This document shows, one piece after another, positions 16,476 through 25,963 of a stretch of 64,000 nucleotides of DNA. Both the position numbers and the translations under genes were made by a program. The DNA is taken from positions 161,410-225,409 of the forward strand of contig NZ_BMMS01000015.1 in the NCBI RefSeq assembly GCF_014646055.1, written 5' to 3'. How positions within the stretch are numbered: position 1 is the stretch's first letter; each line of letters begins with the position of its first letter. The notes beneath the pieces are model-generated. The model did no database searches. It saw only the letters and a program-made list of their open reading frames with translations, and was not told where the DNA came from. Source of the stretch: Wenjunlia tyrosinilytica. Its GTDB lineage: Bacteria > Actinomycetota > Actinomycetes > Streptomycetales > Streptomycetaceae.

Positions 16476-18679
16476 GCCAAGTGCCTCCAGGGCCTTGGGC
16501 GGCGAGCGCCGCGCGCACCGACGACGGATCGGCGGACGACGGCATCCGCCGCTTCGCCGCGATCTGGAGCCGGGTCATCGACCCGTACACCGCCACCTCG
16601 ATGACTCGTGCCGAGCTCGAGGAGCATCTGCTTCCGCTCACCAGGAGGCTCGCGGCCATCCTGGAGAGCGTCCCCTTCGATGTGAGGCCGGCCAAGGACA
16701 TCGGCCGGGCGATGGTGCAGGCGCACTGCACCGACCCCCAGGTGCTCTCGCAGAGCCTGACGGTGATAGACGCCTATCTGCTGCTGTACCGGCCGCCGGC
16801 CGAGAGCCTGCCGCCGGAGGCGGCCAGGGGCCATCTCGCCCGTCTCCAGCACGCGTTCGCCGCGGGCTTCGCCGAGGCGCTGCGCGACCGCACCCTCGCC
16901 GAGCAGGAGGCGATCGCGCATGCCTCCCTGGCCGCGCAGGCCAGGGCCGAGCGGGCGCTGCACGCCAGCGAGGCGCGCTTCCGCGCGCTGTTCGAGGGCG
17001 CCGCCATCGGCATCGGCATCAGCGACCTCGAGGGCAACATCCTCGACGTCAACGAGACGCTCGCCCGGATGTTCGGCGGCCGGGTGGAGGAGTTCCGCAC
17101 CCGCAACGTCAATGAGTTCATGCACCCCGACGACGCTCCGCACGTGTGGAAGCAGTACCGGGAGCTGATCCGGGGCGAGCGCGACCACTACCGGTTCGAG
17201 AAGCCGTACTTCACGCACAACGGCTCCGCCGTGTGGACGAATCTGACGGTCTCCCTCATCCGCGACCAGAACGGCACACCGCAGTACCAGGTCGCGATGA
17301 TGGAGGACATCACCGAGCGCAAGCTGCTGACCGACCGGCTGCGCTACCAGGCGACCCACGACCCGCTGACCGGGCTGGGGAACCGTGCCCTGTTCTTCGA
17401 GCGGCTCGCCGAGGCGTTCGACAGCGGGGACGAGTCCACCCGGCTGGGCCTGTGCTATCTGGACCTCGACGGGTTCAAGGCCGTCAACGACAGCCTGGGC
17501 CACGAGGCGGGGGACCGGCTCCTGGTGGCCGTGGCGGAACGGTTCACGGGTTGCCTGACGGGCCGCAACCAACTGGTGGCCAGGATGGGCGGCGACGAGT
17601 TCGTCGCCCTCGTCGTGGACCCCGACTGCCCCGAGGAGGTGGCCGGGCTCGCCCGCCGCTTCCTGGCCGCACTGGACGCGCCCGTGCGCATCGACGGCCG
17701 CGAGCTGTCGGTCACGGTCAGCATCGGTCTGCTGGAGTGCACCGCCGCCTCCATGAAGGCGGCTCAGATGGTTCAGGCCGCCGACATCACGCTGTACCGG
17801 GCCAAGGCCCAGGGCGGCAACCGCCTCGCCGTCTTCGACGCCGAGGCCAACGCCCGTGAGATCACCCGCTACGGGCTGACGACCCGTCTGCCGGCGGCGC
17901 TGGAGGAGGGGGAGTTCTTCCTCGAGTACCAGCCGCTGGTCGCCCTCGGTGACGGCCGGGTGATGGGCGCCGAGGCCCTGGTGCGCTGGCGCCACCCGCA
18001 GCAGGGTGTGCTCGGTCCCGACCGCTTCGTCGCGCTCGCCGAGCAGACCGGCCTCATCGTGCCGCTGGGCTACTGGGTGCTGGAGCAGGCGTGCCGGCAG
18101 GCCCGTGCGTGGCAGCTCGAACTCGAGCAGGGCGCCCCGCGGATCAACGTCAACCTCTCGGTGCGCCAGGCGCGCAACCCCGGCCTGGTCAACGATGTGG
18201 CGCGGATCCTGAAGGAGACCGAGCTGGACGCCTCGTCCCTGCACCTCGAGATCACCGAGAGCGCCCTGATCGGCGCCGAGGACCAGGCACTGGACGCGCT
18301 ACGCGAGTTGACCGACATGGGCATCGGCCTGGCGCTGGACGACTTCGGCACCGGGTACTCCAACCTGTCCTACCTTCGGCGTATCCCGGTGCACACGCTG
18401 AAGATCGACCGCTCCTTCATCAGCGGCCTCCAGCATCCGGACGCCCCAGGCAACCCGCGGGACGAGAAGATCGTCGCGGGTCTGGTCTCGCTCGCCCACA
18501 CTCTCGACCTCGCGGTCACGGTGGAAGGCGTGGAGACCGAGCTCCAGGCCGAGCGCATGCGCGCCCTGCAGTGCGAGACGGCACAGGGCTGGTACTTCGC
18601 CAGGCCCGGCCCGCCGGACCGCATCACCGCGCTGTGCGCCGCGGGGGCCGACCGCTGGACGGGCGGCGCCTGCGCGTAG
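16472..18679 (+). CDS. PAS-GGDEF-EAL cyclic-di-GMP turnover protein (RmdA/CdgA-like)
   Basis: 735 residues, soluble. Domains in order: N-terminal helical region (1-160), PAS/PAC (about 165-285, ASEARFRALFEGAAIGIGIS), GGDEF (about 290-455) with intact RMGGDEFVAL near residue 372, and EAL (about 470-720) with GAEALVRWRHP near 499, NVNLSVRQ, LEITESAL, LDDFGTGYSNL, LKIDRSF and VTVEGVET. All catalytic signatures look intact, so it may both make and degrade c-di-GMP. Architecture matches Streptomyces CdgA and RmdA, which affect development. The GTG start at 16472 overlaps the methyltransferase stop. A long hairpin follows. Confidence 0.92.
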   Translation: MSQVPPGPWAASAARTDDGSADDGIRRFAAIWSRVIDPYTATSMTRAELEEHLLPLTRRLAAILESVPFDVRPAKDIGRAMVQAHCTDPQVLSQSLTVIDAYLLLYRPPAESLPPEAARGHLARLQHAFAAGFAEALRDRTLAEQEAIAHASLAAQARAERALHASEARFRALFEGAAIGIGISDLEGNILDVNETLARMFGGRVEEFRTRNVNEFMHPDDAPHVWKQYRELIRGERDHYRFEKPYFTHNGSAVWTNLTVSLIRDQNGTPQYQVAMMEDITERKLLTDRLRYQATHDPLTGLGNRALFFERLAEAFDSGDESTRLGLCYLDLDGFKAVNDSLGHEAGDRLLVAVAERFTGCLTGRNQLVARMGGDEFVALVVDPDCPEEVAGLARRFLAALDAPVRIDGRELSVTVSIGLLECTAASMKAAQMVQAADITLYRAKAQGGNRLAVFDAEANAREITRYGLTTRLPAALEEGEFFLEYQPLVALGDGRVMGAEALVRWRHPQQGVLGPDRFVALAEQTGLIVPLGYWVLEQACRQARAWQLELEQGAPRINVNLSVRQARNPGLVNDVARILKETELDASSLHLEITESALIGAEDQALDALRELTDMGIGLALDDFGTGYSNLSYLRRIPVHTLKIDRSFISGLQHPDAPGNPRDEKIVAGLVSLAHTLDLAVTVEGVETELQAERMRALQCETAQGWYFARPGPPDRITALCAAGADRWTGGACA

Positions 18680-18701
18680 GTTCAACCGCGTCGAAGGCCC
18701 G

Positions 18702-18750
18702 GAACGACCGGGCGCGCAGTCCCGGAAGGGGACGCGCGCCCCGGTCGTTC
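18702..18750. terminator. long hairpin terminator between convergent genes
   Basis: Arms GAACGACCGGG-CGCGC and GCGCG(C)-CCCGGTCGTTC, about 16 bp, with a 17-base loop, lie between the GGDEF-EAL stop (18679) and the GH105 stop (18797). It can serve both directions. Confidence 0.75.
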
Positions 18751-18796
18751 GGTGGGCCGGCCGGCCCGCGGGGGTGGGGCCCAGGGCCGCGGTGGC

Positions 18797-20044
18797 TCAA
18801 CGCGGGTGCGCGAGCTGCTCGTTCATGATGAGGAACGCGCCCAGGCCGTGGAAGTCATTGGTGTTGCGCTTGCGGCCGTAGTAGTAGGCCAGGTCGCCCA
18901 CGTTGGTGCCCTCGGAGATGTCCTCGATGTTCGTCAGCCCGTCCGAGCCCAGTGAGACCTTGCCCAGGACACCCGCGTACCCGCGGTCGGCGACGCCCTG
19001 GTAGGTGGCCGCGTCCACGTACCCCCGCTGCACCGCGCGCGAGACCATGAAGGTGTACATCGCCGACGCCGAGGTCTCCTGCCAGTTCCTGGAGTCCGAC
19101 CCCTTGTCGACGACCTGGTACCAGCGTCCCGACGAGCTCTGGTGGCGCGCGTAGCCCTTCGCCAAGTGCCGGACGAAGCCGATCAGCTGCGGCCGCCTCG
19201 GGTGGCCCGCGGGCAGCACCTCGAGGATGTCGACGCACGCCATGCCGAACCAGCCGATGGCGCGCGCCCAGTGGTACTTCGAGTGGTGGCCCGTGCCCGA
19301 GGACCAGGACTCCGAGCCGTCCTCGTCGTAGGCGTGGTACAGCAGCCCGTTGGACGCCCGGAGGTGCTGGAAGTACACCGCCAGGTTCCTCGCCGACTCC
19401 TCGTACTCGTAGGCGCTGTCCACGTCGTTGTACGTCCTGCCGTACAGCGCCAGGAACGGCTGGGCCATGTAGACGCCGTCCGCCCACAGTTGGCCGGTCC
19501 TGCCCGTGGCGTGCCACATCCCGCCGTCGGAGGTGCGCGGGTAGTAGTCCGGGTCGGGCTTCTGGTTGAACCTCTTGCGCAGCTTGTCGGCCGCCTTCTT
19601 GTAGCGCGGGTCCCCGGTCTCCTTGTGCAGCAGGGGGAGCAGTTGCCCTGAGCGCATCGAGTCGAGGTTGCCGAAGCTGTTGCTGATACTGCCGTCGCTT
19701 TTGACGAACCGGTTTGCCCACCCGACGATGTAGTCGAGGTAGGCCCTGTTCCCCAGGCGCTTGTGGACCAGGTACTGGCCGTACAGGTACAGGCCCGTCG
19801 TGTAGCCCCAGCCGCCGAGGTCGGCCGGGGTGGGGTGCCGCTCGAGGGTCGAGTCCACGACGGCCTTGGACCAGTCGGTCGCCGCGGCCCGCGCCCCGGC
19901 GACCGCACCCGGCGGGGGAGTGCGCGGGGTGACGGAGGCCGCGATGGCGGCCGCGGAGGGCAGCGAGAGCGCGCCCAGCGCGCCGGCCGCGCCCAGAACG
20001 ACGGACCGGCGCGCGGGACGGGATGTCTCGGACGGCGAGGACAT
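18797..20044 (-). CDS. exported GH105 unsaturated rhamnogalacturonyl hydrolase
   Basis: 415 residues from the ATG at 20044. Glycoside hydrolase family 105 removes unsaturated uronic acid from pectin-derived oligosaccharides. The N-terminus PARRSVVLGAAGALGALSLP is a Tat-like signal. The (alpha/alpha)6 barrel shows DGGMWHATGRTGQLWADGVY, where Asp and the WADG region match the catalytic cleft of YteR/YesR-type enzymes, then HWARAIGWFG and WQETSASAMYTF. The same open frame reads backward through a broken GH28 gene without a stop, so a fused product of 616 residues is formally possible; the separate signal peptide and start argue that GH105 is made alone. Confidence 0.88.
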   Translation of the reverse strand: MSSPSETSRPARRSVVLGAAGALGALSLPSAAAIAASVTPRTPPPGAVAGARAAATDWSKAVVDSTLERHPTPADLGGWGYTTGLYLYGQYLVHKRLGNRAYLDYIVGWANRFVKSDGSISNSFGNLDSMRSGQLLPLLHKETGDPRYKKAADKLRKRFNQKPDPDYYPRTSDGGMWHATGRTGQLWADGVYMAQPFLALYGRTYNDVDSAYEYEESARNLAVYFQHLRASNGLLYHAYDEDGSESWSSGTGHHSKYHWARAIGWFGMACVDILEVLPAGHPRRPQLIGFVRHLAKGYARHQSSSGRWYQVVDKGSDSRNWQETSASAMYTFMVSRAVQRGYVDAATYQGVADRGYAGVLGKVSLGSDGLTNIEDISEGTNVGDLAYYYGRKRNTNDFHGLGAFLIMNEQLAHPR

Positions 20045-20084
20045 GTGAGTGCGGCCCTTCTCTTCGCTTTGCTTGTCGCTGGAT

Positions 20085-20647
20085 TCAGACCTGGTTGACG
20101 TTGGCGCCGGCGTTCCTCGGCACGGTGTTGTCGCCGCACAGGGCGTGCTCGACGGGTAGCGGCCCGGGCGGTCGGGCGCGTTGACGAGGCGGTCGCGGGC
20201 GAAGATGTCGAGGATGCCTCCCGACATCCCACTGCCCACGGTGATCCCGCTCCAGCGGCCGGAGAGCCCGCGGCGCTCCACGGCCACATGGGTGGTCGGG
20301 ATGCCGACCCGCCGTCCATCGGCATCCCGACCCGACTCGATGACGACGCGGTCGTCATGGGTGTTGAACCCGCTGTCCACGACAGGGGCGTCCGTGGTGG
20401 AGTCCGGATCCACCCCGTCGCCCTCGGCCGCACACACGAGGACGCTGAACACCCGGTCCGGGAACCGGGGCGCCCGGATCCGGTCGAGGGTGGCCGGTGC
20501 CCTCTCCCACGGGTCCGGGCCGGCCGCGACCGCGGGCCCCGTGCCCGCGAGCGCCGGGCGCCCGAGACCGCTCCCGGCGACGAGCGCACCACCGGTCACC
20601 AGGGCCGCGGTCCTGGCGAACTCGCGCCGAGAGGGCGTGCTGGTCAC
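20085..20647 (-). pseudogene. GH28 polygalacturonase/rhamnogalacturonase remnant with internal deletion
   Basis: The GTG at 20647 has AAGGAG five bases upstream and a good Tat/Sec signal (RREFARTAALVTGGALV). The mature start APATLDRIRAPRFPD and VLVCAAEGDGVDPDS is GH28-like. It then jumps to DSGFNTHDDRVVIESGRD, a later GH28 segment, losing about 150 residues. After PDRPGRYP a frameshift follows; in the other frame the tail EHALCGDNTVPRNAGANVNQ ends at a stop at 20085. Family members have about 400-500 residues. The promoter and operators of this dead gene probably still drive GH105. Confidence 0.8.
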
Positions 20648-20688
20648 TGGCGCTCCTTGTGATGCGCTGACGATGGAATGAAAGCGGT

Positions 20689-20702
20689 TGCATGTACATG
20701 CA
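20689..20702. promoter_or_regulatory. palindrome TGCATGTACATGCA
   Basis: 14-bp perfect palindrome 41 bases upstream of the GH28 remnant start, overlapping the position expected just after the transcription start. The adjoining GAAAGCGGTTGC also resembles LacI-family half-sites. Candidate carbohydrate-repressor operator. Confidence 0.55.
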
Positions 20703-20704
20703 GA

Positions 20705-20734
20705 GCTCTACTCCTGCTGATCCCGCCGCGTCAA
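20705..20734 (-). promoter_or_regulatory. candidate promoter TTGACG-N18-TAGAGC for GH28/GH105
   Basis: Minus-strand -35 TTGACG and -10 TAGAGC with 18-base spacing. It is sandwiched between TGGTCAGACCT (20739-20749) and the TGCATGTACATGCA palindrome. Confidence 0.45.
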
Positions 20735-20738
20735 GAAG

Positions 20739-20823
20739 TGGTCAGACCTTTCTTTGTTCTTTTGTGTTGAGCCATGCCTTGATTCGATGGAATCCAGTCA
20801 GGGTCATAGGATAGGTCAGACCT
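20739..20823. promoter_or_regulatory. two GGTCAGACC operator-like sites
   Basis: GGTCAGACCT occurs at 20740-20749 and 20814-20823. Each is a 9-bp odd palindrome (GGTC-A-GACC) close to the GntR/FadR-subfamily pattern TnGTnnnACnA. They flank the upstream edge of the GH28/GH105 promoter. Confidence 0.5.
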
Positions 20824-20889
20824 CATGGGAATATTGAAGGGCAGGTCGGCGCCCTCCGCGCCGCTGGCGAGAACTCGCCGGTGATCGCG

Positions 20890-21780
20890 TCAGGCGCCCG
20901 GGCCCCGCCCGGCGGCCTCCTCGACCATGCGCAGCAGCGCGCGGGCCGCCGTGCTCACCCTCTCCTCGCCCGGCGTCACCGCGGCGATCCGCCACGACGG
21001 AGCGTCCTCGATCGGGACGAAGCAGGCATGCGAGTTCTTGTGCTCGAAGTGCGCCGGAACGATGGCGACGCCCAGGCCCAGGCTCACCAGGTCGAGCACC
21101 GAGTGGGCGTCGTTGACCTCCAGCTCGACCCGGCGCTCCACTCCCGCGGCGGCCAGGATGCGATCGGCGAACTCACGCGTCCCCCAGGTCACGCTGAAGT
21201 CGACGAAGGACTCCCCGGCCAGGTCGTCCGGCCGGATGCCCGCCTTCCCGACGAGCCGGTGCGTCGGTCCGCAGGCCAGGACCATCGGCTCGTCCGCCAC
21301 CGGCAGCACCCCCAGCCCCTCGGTCGAGTGGATGCCCAGGGGGGTGAAGGCCACATCCAGCCGCCCGGCGCGGACCCCGTCGATCAGGTCGGCCGTCCCG
21401 TCGTGGCGCAACCGCAGCTCCACCCCGGGGTGCTTCTCGCGGAACCGCGCCAGCAGGGAGGGGACGTCGAGGACCCCCAGGCACTGAAGGCTCCCCACGG
21501 AGAGCGTCCCGCGCAGCAGCCCCTGAACGGCGGCGACCGCGTCCCGGGCGTCCGACGCCTTGGCCAGAGCCTGGCGGGCGACGGGCAGGAGCGCGCGGCC
21601 GGCGTCGGTCAGCTCGACCCTGCGGGTGCTGCGGATGAACAGGGGGGCGCCGAGCTCCTTCTCCAGCGAGCGGATGCCCGCCGACATGCCGGACTGCGCC
21701 ACGAACAGGCGTCGGGCGGCCCTGGTGAAGTGCAGTTCCTCCGCGACCGCGACGAAGTACTCCAACTGGCGCAGTTCCAT
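20890..21780 (-). CDS. LysR family transcriptional regulator
   Basis: 296 residues from the ATG at 21780 (MELRQLEYFVAVAEELHFTR). The winged helix includes AARRLFVAQSGMSAGIRSLEKELGA, followed by the two-lobe effector domain (LRGTLSVGSLQCLGVLDVPS; DGTADLIDGVRAGRLDVAF). It is divergent from the aldo-keto reductase at 21981 across a 200-base spacer with GATCCG repeats, the usual LysR arrangement, so it probably controls that gene. Effector unknown. Confidence 0.92.
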   Translation of the reverse strand: MELRQLEYFVAVAEELHFTRAARRLFVAQSGMSAGIRSLEKELGAPLFIRSTRRVELTDAGRALLPVARQALAKASDARDAVAAVQGLLRGTLSVGSLQCLGVLDVPSLLARFREKHPGVELRLRHDGTADLIDGVRAGRLDVAFTPLGIHSTEGLGVLPVADEPMVLACGPTHRLVGKAGIRPDDLAGESFVDFSVTWGTREFADRILAAAGVERRVELEVNDAHSVLDLVSLGLGVAIVPAHFEHKNSHACFVPIEDAPSWRIAAVTPGEERVSTAARALLRMVEEAAGRGPGA

Positions 21781-21795
21781 GACCCTCTTCACCCT

Positions 21796-21885
21796 CTGAT
21801 CCGCTGATCGGACCGCTGATCCGACGCTGATCCGTCCGCGACCGGTCCGTGACTGGTCCGCCCGACTGATCCGTCCCGGAGAACA
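21796..21885. repeat. CTGATCCG-type repeats in LysR/AKR intergenic region
   Basis: CTGATCCG or close variants (CTGATCGG, GGTCCGTGACTGGTCCG) recur about six times over 90 bases immediately upstream of lysR. They may be regulator contact sites or simple slippage. Confidence 0.5.
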
Positions 21886-21980
21886 GTGTCATCCGATCCA
21901 TCTGTTGGACAGAGTAGAGGTGGGACCGCAGGCTGGAGGTCCCGCCAACCGCGCAACCGCGACTCGAGGAGACCCGGACC

Positions 21981-22841
21981 ATGCAGACGCGCACCATCGG
22001 CGGACGTCAGGTGAGCGCGATCGGCCTCGGCGCCATGCCGCTGTCGATCGAGGGGCGCCCCGAGCGGACGCGGGCCATCGCCACCGTGCACGCCGCCCTG
22101 AACGCCGGGATCACGCTCATCGACACCGCCGACGCCTACAGCCTCGGCCTCGACGACTTCGGCCACAACGAGGAGCTGATCGCCGAGGCGCTGACCTCGT
22201 ACGGACGGGACACCTCGCACGTCCTGGTGGCCACCAAGGGCGGGCACACCCGCACCCCCGACGGCGGCTGGGAGCTCGACGGCCGGCCCGAATACCTCAA
22301 GCGGGCGTGCGAGGGGTCGCTCAAGCGCCTCGGTGTCGAGGCGATCGACCTCTACCAGTTCCACCGGCCCGACCCGAAGGTGCCGTTCGGGGAGTCAGTC
22401 GGCGCCCTTCGGGACCTGCTGGACGAGGGCAAGATCCGCCTCGCGGGTGTCTCGAACGCCAACCCGGCGCAGATCGAGCAGGCCGCCGCCGTCCTCGGCG
22501 GGCGGGCGGCCTCGGTGCAGAACGAGTTCTCCCCGAGGTTCCGCTCGAGCGAGCCGGAGCTGCGCCTGTGCGACGAGCGCGGCATCGCGTTCCTGCCCTG
22601 GAGCCCGCTCGGCGGTATCTCAAAGGCGGGCGGGCTGGGCTCGGTCCACGCGGAGTTCGCGCGGATCGCGGAGAGCCGCGGGGTGAGCCCGCAGCGGGTG
22701 TGCCTGGCGTGGATGCTGGCGAAGTCCCCCGTGGTGGTGCCCATTCCGGGCTCGTCGCGGCCCGAGACGGTGACCGACAGTGCCGCGGCCGCCGATCTCG
22801 TGCTGACCCCGGAGGAGGTGGCGCGGCTCGACGCCGCGTGA
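21981..22841 (+). CDS. aldo/keto reductase
   Basis: 286 residues; ATG with GAGGAGA eight bases upstream. TIM-barrel NADPH-dependent reductase. The catalytic tetrad appears as Asp in TLIDTADAYS (with the Tyr), Lys in VLVATKGGH, and His in LYQFHRPDP. The cofactor phosphate loop is VVPIPGSSRPETV near the C-terminus. Substrate unknown. Likely regulated by the divergent LysR protein. Confidence 0.92.
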   Translation: MQTRTIGGRQVSAIGLGAMPLSIEGRPERTRAIATVHAALNAGITLIDTADAYSLGLDDFGHNEELIAEALTSYGRDTSHVLVATKGGHTRTPDGGWELDGRPEYLKRACEGSLKRLGVEAIDLYQFHRPDPKVPFGESVGALRDLLDEGKIRLAGVSNANPAQIEQAAAVLGGRAASVQNEFSPRFRSSEPELRLCDERGIAFLPWSPLGGISKAGGLGSVHAEFARIAESRGVSPQRVCLAWMLAKSPVVVPIPGSSRPETVTDSAAAADLVLTPEEVARLDAA

Positions 22842-22859
22842 GGCCGCGCCGAGACGGGG

Positions 22860-22889
22860 CAGCGTGGTTCGGGAGGTCGCACCACGCTG
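22860..22889. terminator. hairpin terminator between AKR and amidase genes
   Basis: CAGCGTGGT / ACCACGCTG perfect 9-bp arms with a 12-base loop between convergent stop codons. Confidence 0.65.
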
Positions 22890-22928
22890 TCCGCGGGCAC
22901 CGGGTCAGGCGCGCAGCGGACCGACCGG

Positions 22929-24419
22929 TCACCTGGTCGGCGCGCCACCCGGTGCCTTCGCGTGTGCTGCCGCTGCCCCCGTGAGCGACGGCCGCAGGCC
23001 CGCCCAGGGGCGCGCCTGCTCCAGCTGCGCCGACACCTGGAGGAGAGTCGGCTCGTCGTGCGGCCGACCGACCAACTGCACCGCCAGCGGCAGCCCGTCG
23101 CGGGACAGGCCCGCGGGCACCGAGGCGGCGGGGTTGCCGGTCACGTTCCACAGCGCGGTGAACGCGATCGAGGGCCAGCTGCGCTTCGCCGCCCGTGCCG
23201 CGTTGGCGCCGTCCAGCGCCCCCACCCGGCGCGGCAGTTCGGGGATGGCCGGAGTCAGGAGGACATCCATGCGGGCGAACATCGTATTGACCTCGTCGGC
23301 CAGGCGCTCCGCACGCCGAAGGGCCCACAGGTAGGCACCGGGCGGGAGCTGCCGGGCGGAGCGCAGATTCTCCCGCGTACGGCGCTCCAGCAGCGACTGC
23401 GCGATCTCGTCCGGGATCCCCGCCCTGGCGCACAGCCGCCTCGCCTCCTCCCGCATCCCGTGCATCGCCTGCGGGATCCACAGCGACACGGGGGTGACGA
23501 AGTCGGGATAGCGGGGCCGGATCTCGCGCACGTCGTGGCCGAGGTCGGAGAGCACCTCGGCCGTCGCCCGAAGCGCCGACAACTGCTCGGGATCGACCTT
23601 GACGCCCGGCAGGGCCGGCCGGGCGGACACCCCGATCCTCAGACGTCCGGGCTCGGTCCGCGCGGCCTCGACGAACGGCAGCCGGGGCGGCTCGGCGCGC
23701 CAGCGGTCCGTGGGGCGGTTGCCCCTGATCGCGTCGTAGAGCACGGCCGTGTCACCGACGGAGCGGGTCAGCCCGCCGATCACCGCGAGCGCACCCCAGG
23801 CCTCGGGGCGCGGAGCGGTGCTCACGCGTCCCCGCTGGGCCTTGAGCCCGTACAGCCCGCAGCAGGCGGCGGGAATCCTGATCGACCCACCGCCGTCGCT
23901 GCCGGTGGCCACGGGTACCAGGCCCGCGGCCACGGCGGCCGCGCTGCCCCCGCTGGACCCGCCGGTGGTGCGGTCCGGGTCCCAGGGGTTGCGGGTGTAC
24001 CCGCCGGAGGCCGTCTCGGTGAACGCCCACTGGCCGAACTCGGGCATCCGGGTCTTGCCGACCACGACCGCGCCGGCCTCCCTGAGCCGGGAGACCAGGT
24101 AGGAGTCCTCGACGGCGGGCGCTGGGCGCACAGCCGTGCCATGGGTGGTCGGCGCTCCCGCGAGGTCGGTGTCGTCCTTGATGGCGAGCGGGATCCCGAG
24201 CAGCGGCCGCCGGTCCCCACCGGCGCGCGCCTTGTCCGCCTCGTCGGCCTCGGCCAGCGCGGCCTCGGCGCGGATCAGCCGGAAGGCGTTCAACTCCCCC
24301 TCGGCGGCGGCGATCCGTCGCAGGGCCAGCTCGGTGAGCTCCCGCGAGGACACCTCCCCGTCGTCCAGGAGCGCCATCTGTCCAGCAACCCCGGCGAACG
24401 CGGTCTCCAACTCGTCCAT
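22929..24419 (-). CDS. amidase signature family amidase
   Basis: 496 residues; ATG preceded by CAGGGGG. Hydrolyses amides via the Ser-cisSer-Lys triad: the Lys in [11 protein letters not shown] near residue 79, the glycine/serine-rich [16 protein letters not shown], and the acylated serine in [13 protein letters not shown] near residue 177. Length is normal for the family. No GatB or GatC neighbours, so it is a catabolic or promiscuous amidase, not the GatCAB glutamyl-tRNA subunit. A perfect palindrome (24460-24471) lies 40 bases upstream. Confidence 0.9.
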   Translation of the reverse strand: MDELETAFAGVAGQMALLDDGEVSSRELTELALRRIAAAEGELNAFRLIRAEAALAEADEADKARAGGDRRPLLGIPLAIKDDTDLAGAPTTHGTAVRPAPAVEDSYLVSRLREAGAVVVGKTRMPEFGQWAFTETASGGYTRNPWDPDRTTGGSSGGSAAAVAAGLVPVATGSDGGGSIRIPAACCGLYGLKAQRGRVSTAPRPEAWGALAVIGGLTRSVGDTAVLYDAIRGNRPTDRWRAEPPRLPFVEAARTEPGRLRIGVSARPALPGVKVDPEQLSALRATAEVLSDLGHDVREIRPRYPDFVTPVSLWIPQAMHGMREEARRLCARAGIPDEIAQSLLERRTRENLRSARQLPPGAYLWALRRAERLADEVNTMFARMDVLLTPAIPELPRRVGALDGANAARAAKRSWPSIAFTALWNVTGNPAASVPAGLSRDGLPLAVQLVGRPHDEPTLLQVSAQLEQARPWAGLRPSLTGAAAAHAKAPGGAPTR

Positions 24420-24459
24420 ACCAGCCCCCTGCCCGTGATCACGGCGACGGCCCCGACCT

Positions 24460-24471
24460 TACTCGCGAGTA
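24460..24471. promoter_or_regulatory. palindrome TACTCGCGAGTA
   Basis: Perfect 12-bp palindrome upstream of the amidase gene, within a local AT-rich patch; resembles TetR-family operators of actinomycetes. Confidence 0.45.
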
Positions 24472-24665
24472 GCAATCCCGTCGAGCCGTCGTCGGCGCGG
24501 CCGCGGCGGTGAGGGGGACCACGATGCCGCTTCGGATCACAGCCGATCGCCCCCGGCAGCGCCCATGAGGCCACTTCCGGCCCGCGGCGAGGCTGTGATC
24601 AATCGTTGCCCCCAGGGTGTCGGGGGTACGGTTCTTGGTGTCGAGTCAGGAACGGAGCCGGCAGT

Positions 24666-25861
24666 ATGCGTGACACCGCTGACGAACACTTCGGGGCGCG
24701 CATCGCCCGCCACCGCGTGCGACGGGGCTTGACCCAGCAGGGCCTGGCGATGCGCGCCAATGTCTCGAAGAGTCTCATCAGCAAGGTCGAAACCGGTGGT
24801 GGGCAGGCCTCCCCGTCCCTGGTCGCGGCCTGCGCCCGGGCCCTCGCGGTGTCCACCTCCGACCTGCTCGGGCAGCCGTACATGGAGGAGCTGCGCCGAG
24901 ACCGGCTCGACGCGGTGATACATCCCCTCCGCGCGAGCATGGAGAACTGGGACATCCCCCTGGGCTGGGAGGTGCCGCCGCGCCCGGTCGCCCTGATCCG
25001 GGACGACGTGCGGGAGGTGTTGGCGCAGCGACGCCAGGCCGAGTACATGCCGATGGCCCGCGATCTGCCCGCTCTCATCGATGAGTGTGTGCACGCCGTC
25101 CACACAGCACGGGGGGAAGAACAGCGGCAGGTGCACGAGTGCCTGGCATGGGTGTTCCGCTGTGTGTTCACCCTGGCCTGGAACTTCGGCTATGCGGACC
25201 TCGGGTCGTCGCCCTCGACCGCCTCGCCTGGGCCGCGCCCCGAGCCGAGGAGCCGGGCCTGCCCGCCATGTACGGCTACCTGCGCGCGCAGACCGCCCTG
25301 TCGTCGAGCCGGTACGACTTGGGCATGCGCGTCGTCGACACGACGCTGCGCGACCTGGACGGGCAGGAGTCGCGGCGCGGGGAGGGCTTGAGCGCCATGG
25401 CAGGGGTACTGCATCTGAGGGCCGCGGTCATCGCCGGCCGTGCAGGCGACGGCGACCACGCGGACGCCCGCCTGAACGAGGCCCGGGCCCTTGCCCGGCG
25501 GACCGGGGAGCTGTCCGACTACGGGGTGGGGTGGGGCCCGGCGAACGTCGGCGTTCACGCCGTGGCCATCGCCTCGGACCTGGACGAGTACGGGCGGGCC
25601 GTCCAGCTCGCCGAGGAAGTGCGTTTCCCCCGCGGCTGGGACCGAGCCCGGGCCGGGCATCACCGGATCGACCTGGGCAGGGCGCACACGCTGGCCGGCC
25701 ATCCGAACGACGCCTTGTCCTGCCCGCTCAAGGCCCGCCGTACCGCTGCGCAGCAGACCCGGTACCACCCCACCGCCAGAGAGACGACAGTGCTGCTGTG
25801 CAAGGGGCCGCTGGCGCGTCGTCAGGCGCTGCTGGAGTTCGCCGAGTGGATCGGTGTGTAG
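24666..25861 (+). pseudogene. XRE family regulator with C-terminal TPR-like region, frameshifted
   Basis: ATG 24666 opens a helix-turn-helix (about residues 8-65: IARHRVRRGLTQQGLAMRAN, SLISKVETGGG), then a helical TPR-like region. At about 25203 the frame breaks: LAWNFGYADL is followed in this frame by junk, whereas the +1 frame continues with VVALDRLAWAAPRAEEPGLP, MYGYLRAQTALSSS and on to EFAEWIGV at 25861. One missing base in GACCTCGGGTCGTC (expected GACCTCGCGGTCGTC) explains it. It is either a real decayed gene or a sequencing error; the N-terminal half alone would still bind DNA. Intact length would be about 398 residues. Confidence 0.75.
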
Positions 25862-25963
25862 CACGCAACTCGCGTCGGCGGTTGTACAGTTCAGTGCGAC
25901 TCGCGTCACCGCTGCGTAGGAACGCTTTCACTGACAGCAGTTGCCGCGCCCCAGGGAGCCGAC

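Noticed and set aside
16448..18244. Long minus-strand frame opposite the GGDEF-EAL gene
   Set aside because: Antisense shadow with no motif; the plus-strand protein has every expected catalytic signature.
18797..20647. A single 616-codon open frame suggesting a GH28-GH105 fusion protein
   Set aside because: The GH105 part has its own signal peptide and start, and the upstream part is a deleted, frameshifted GH28. The open frame is a by-product of the frameshift.
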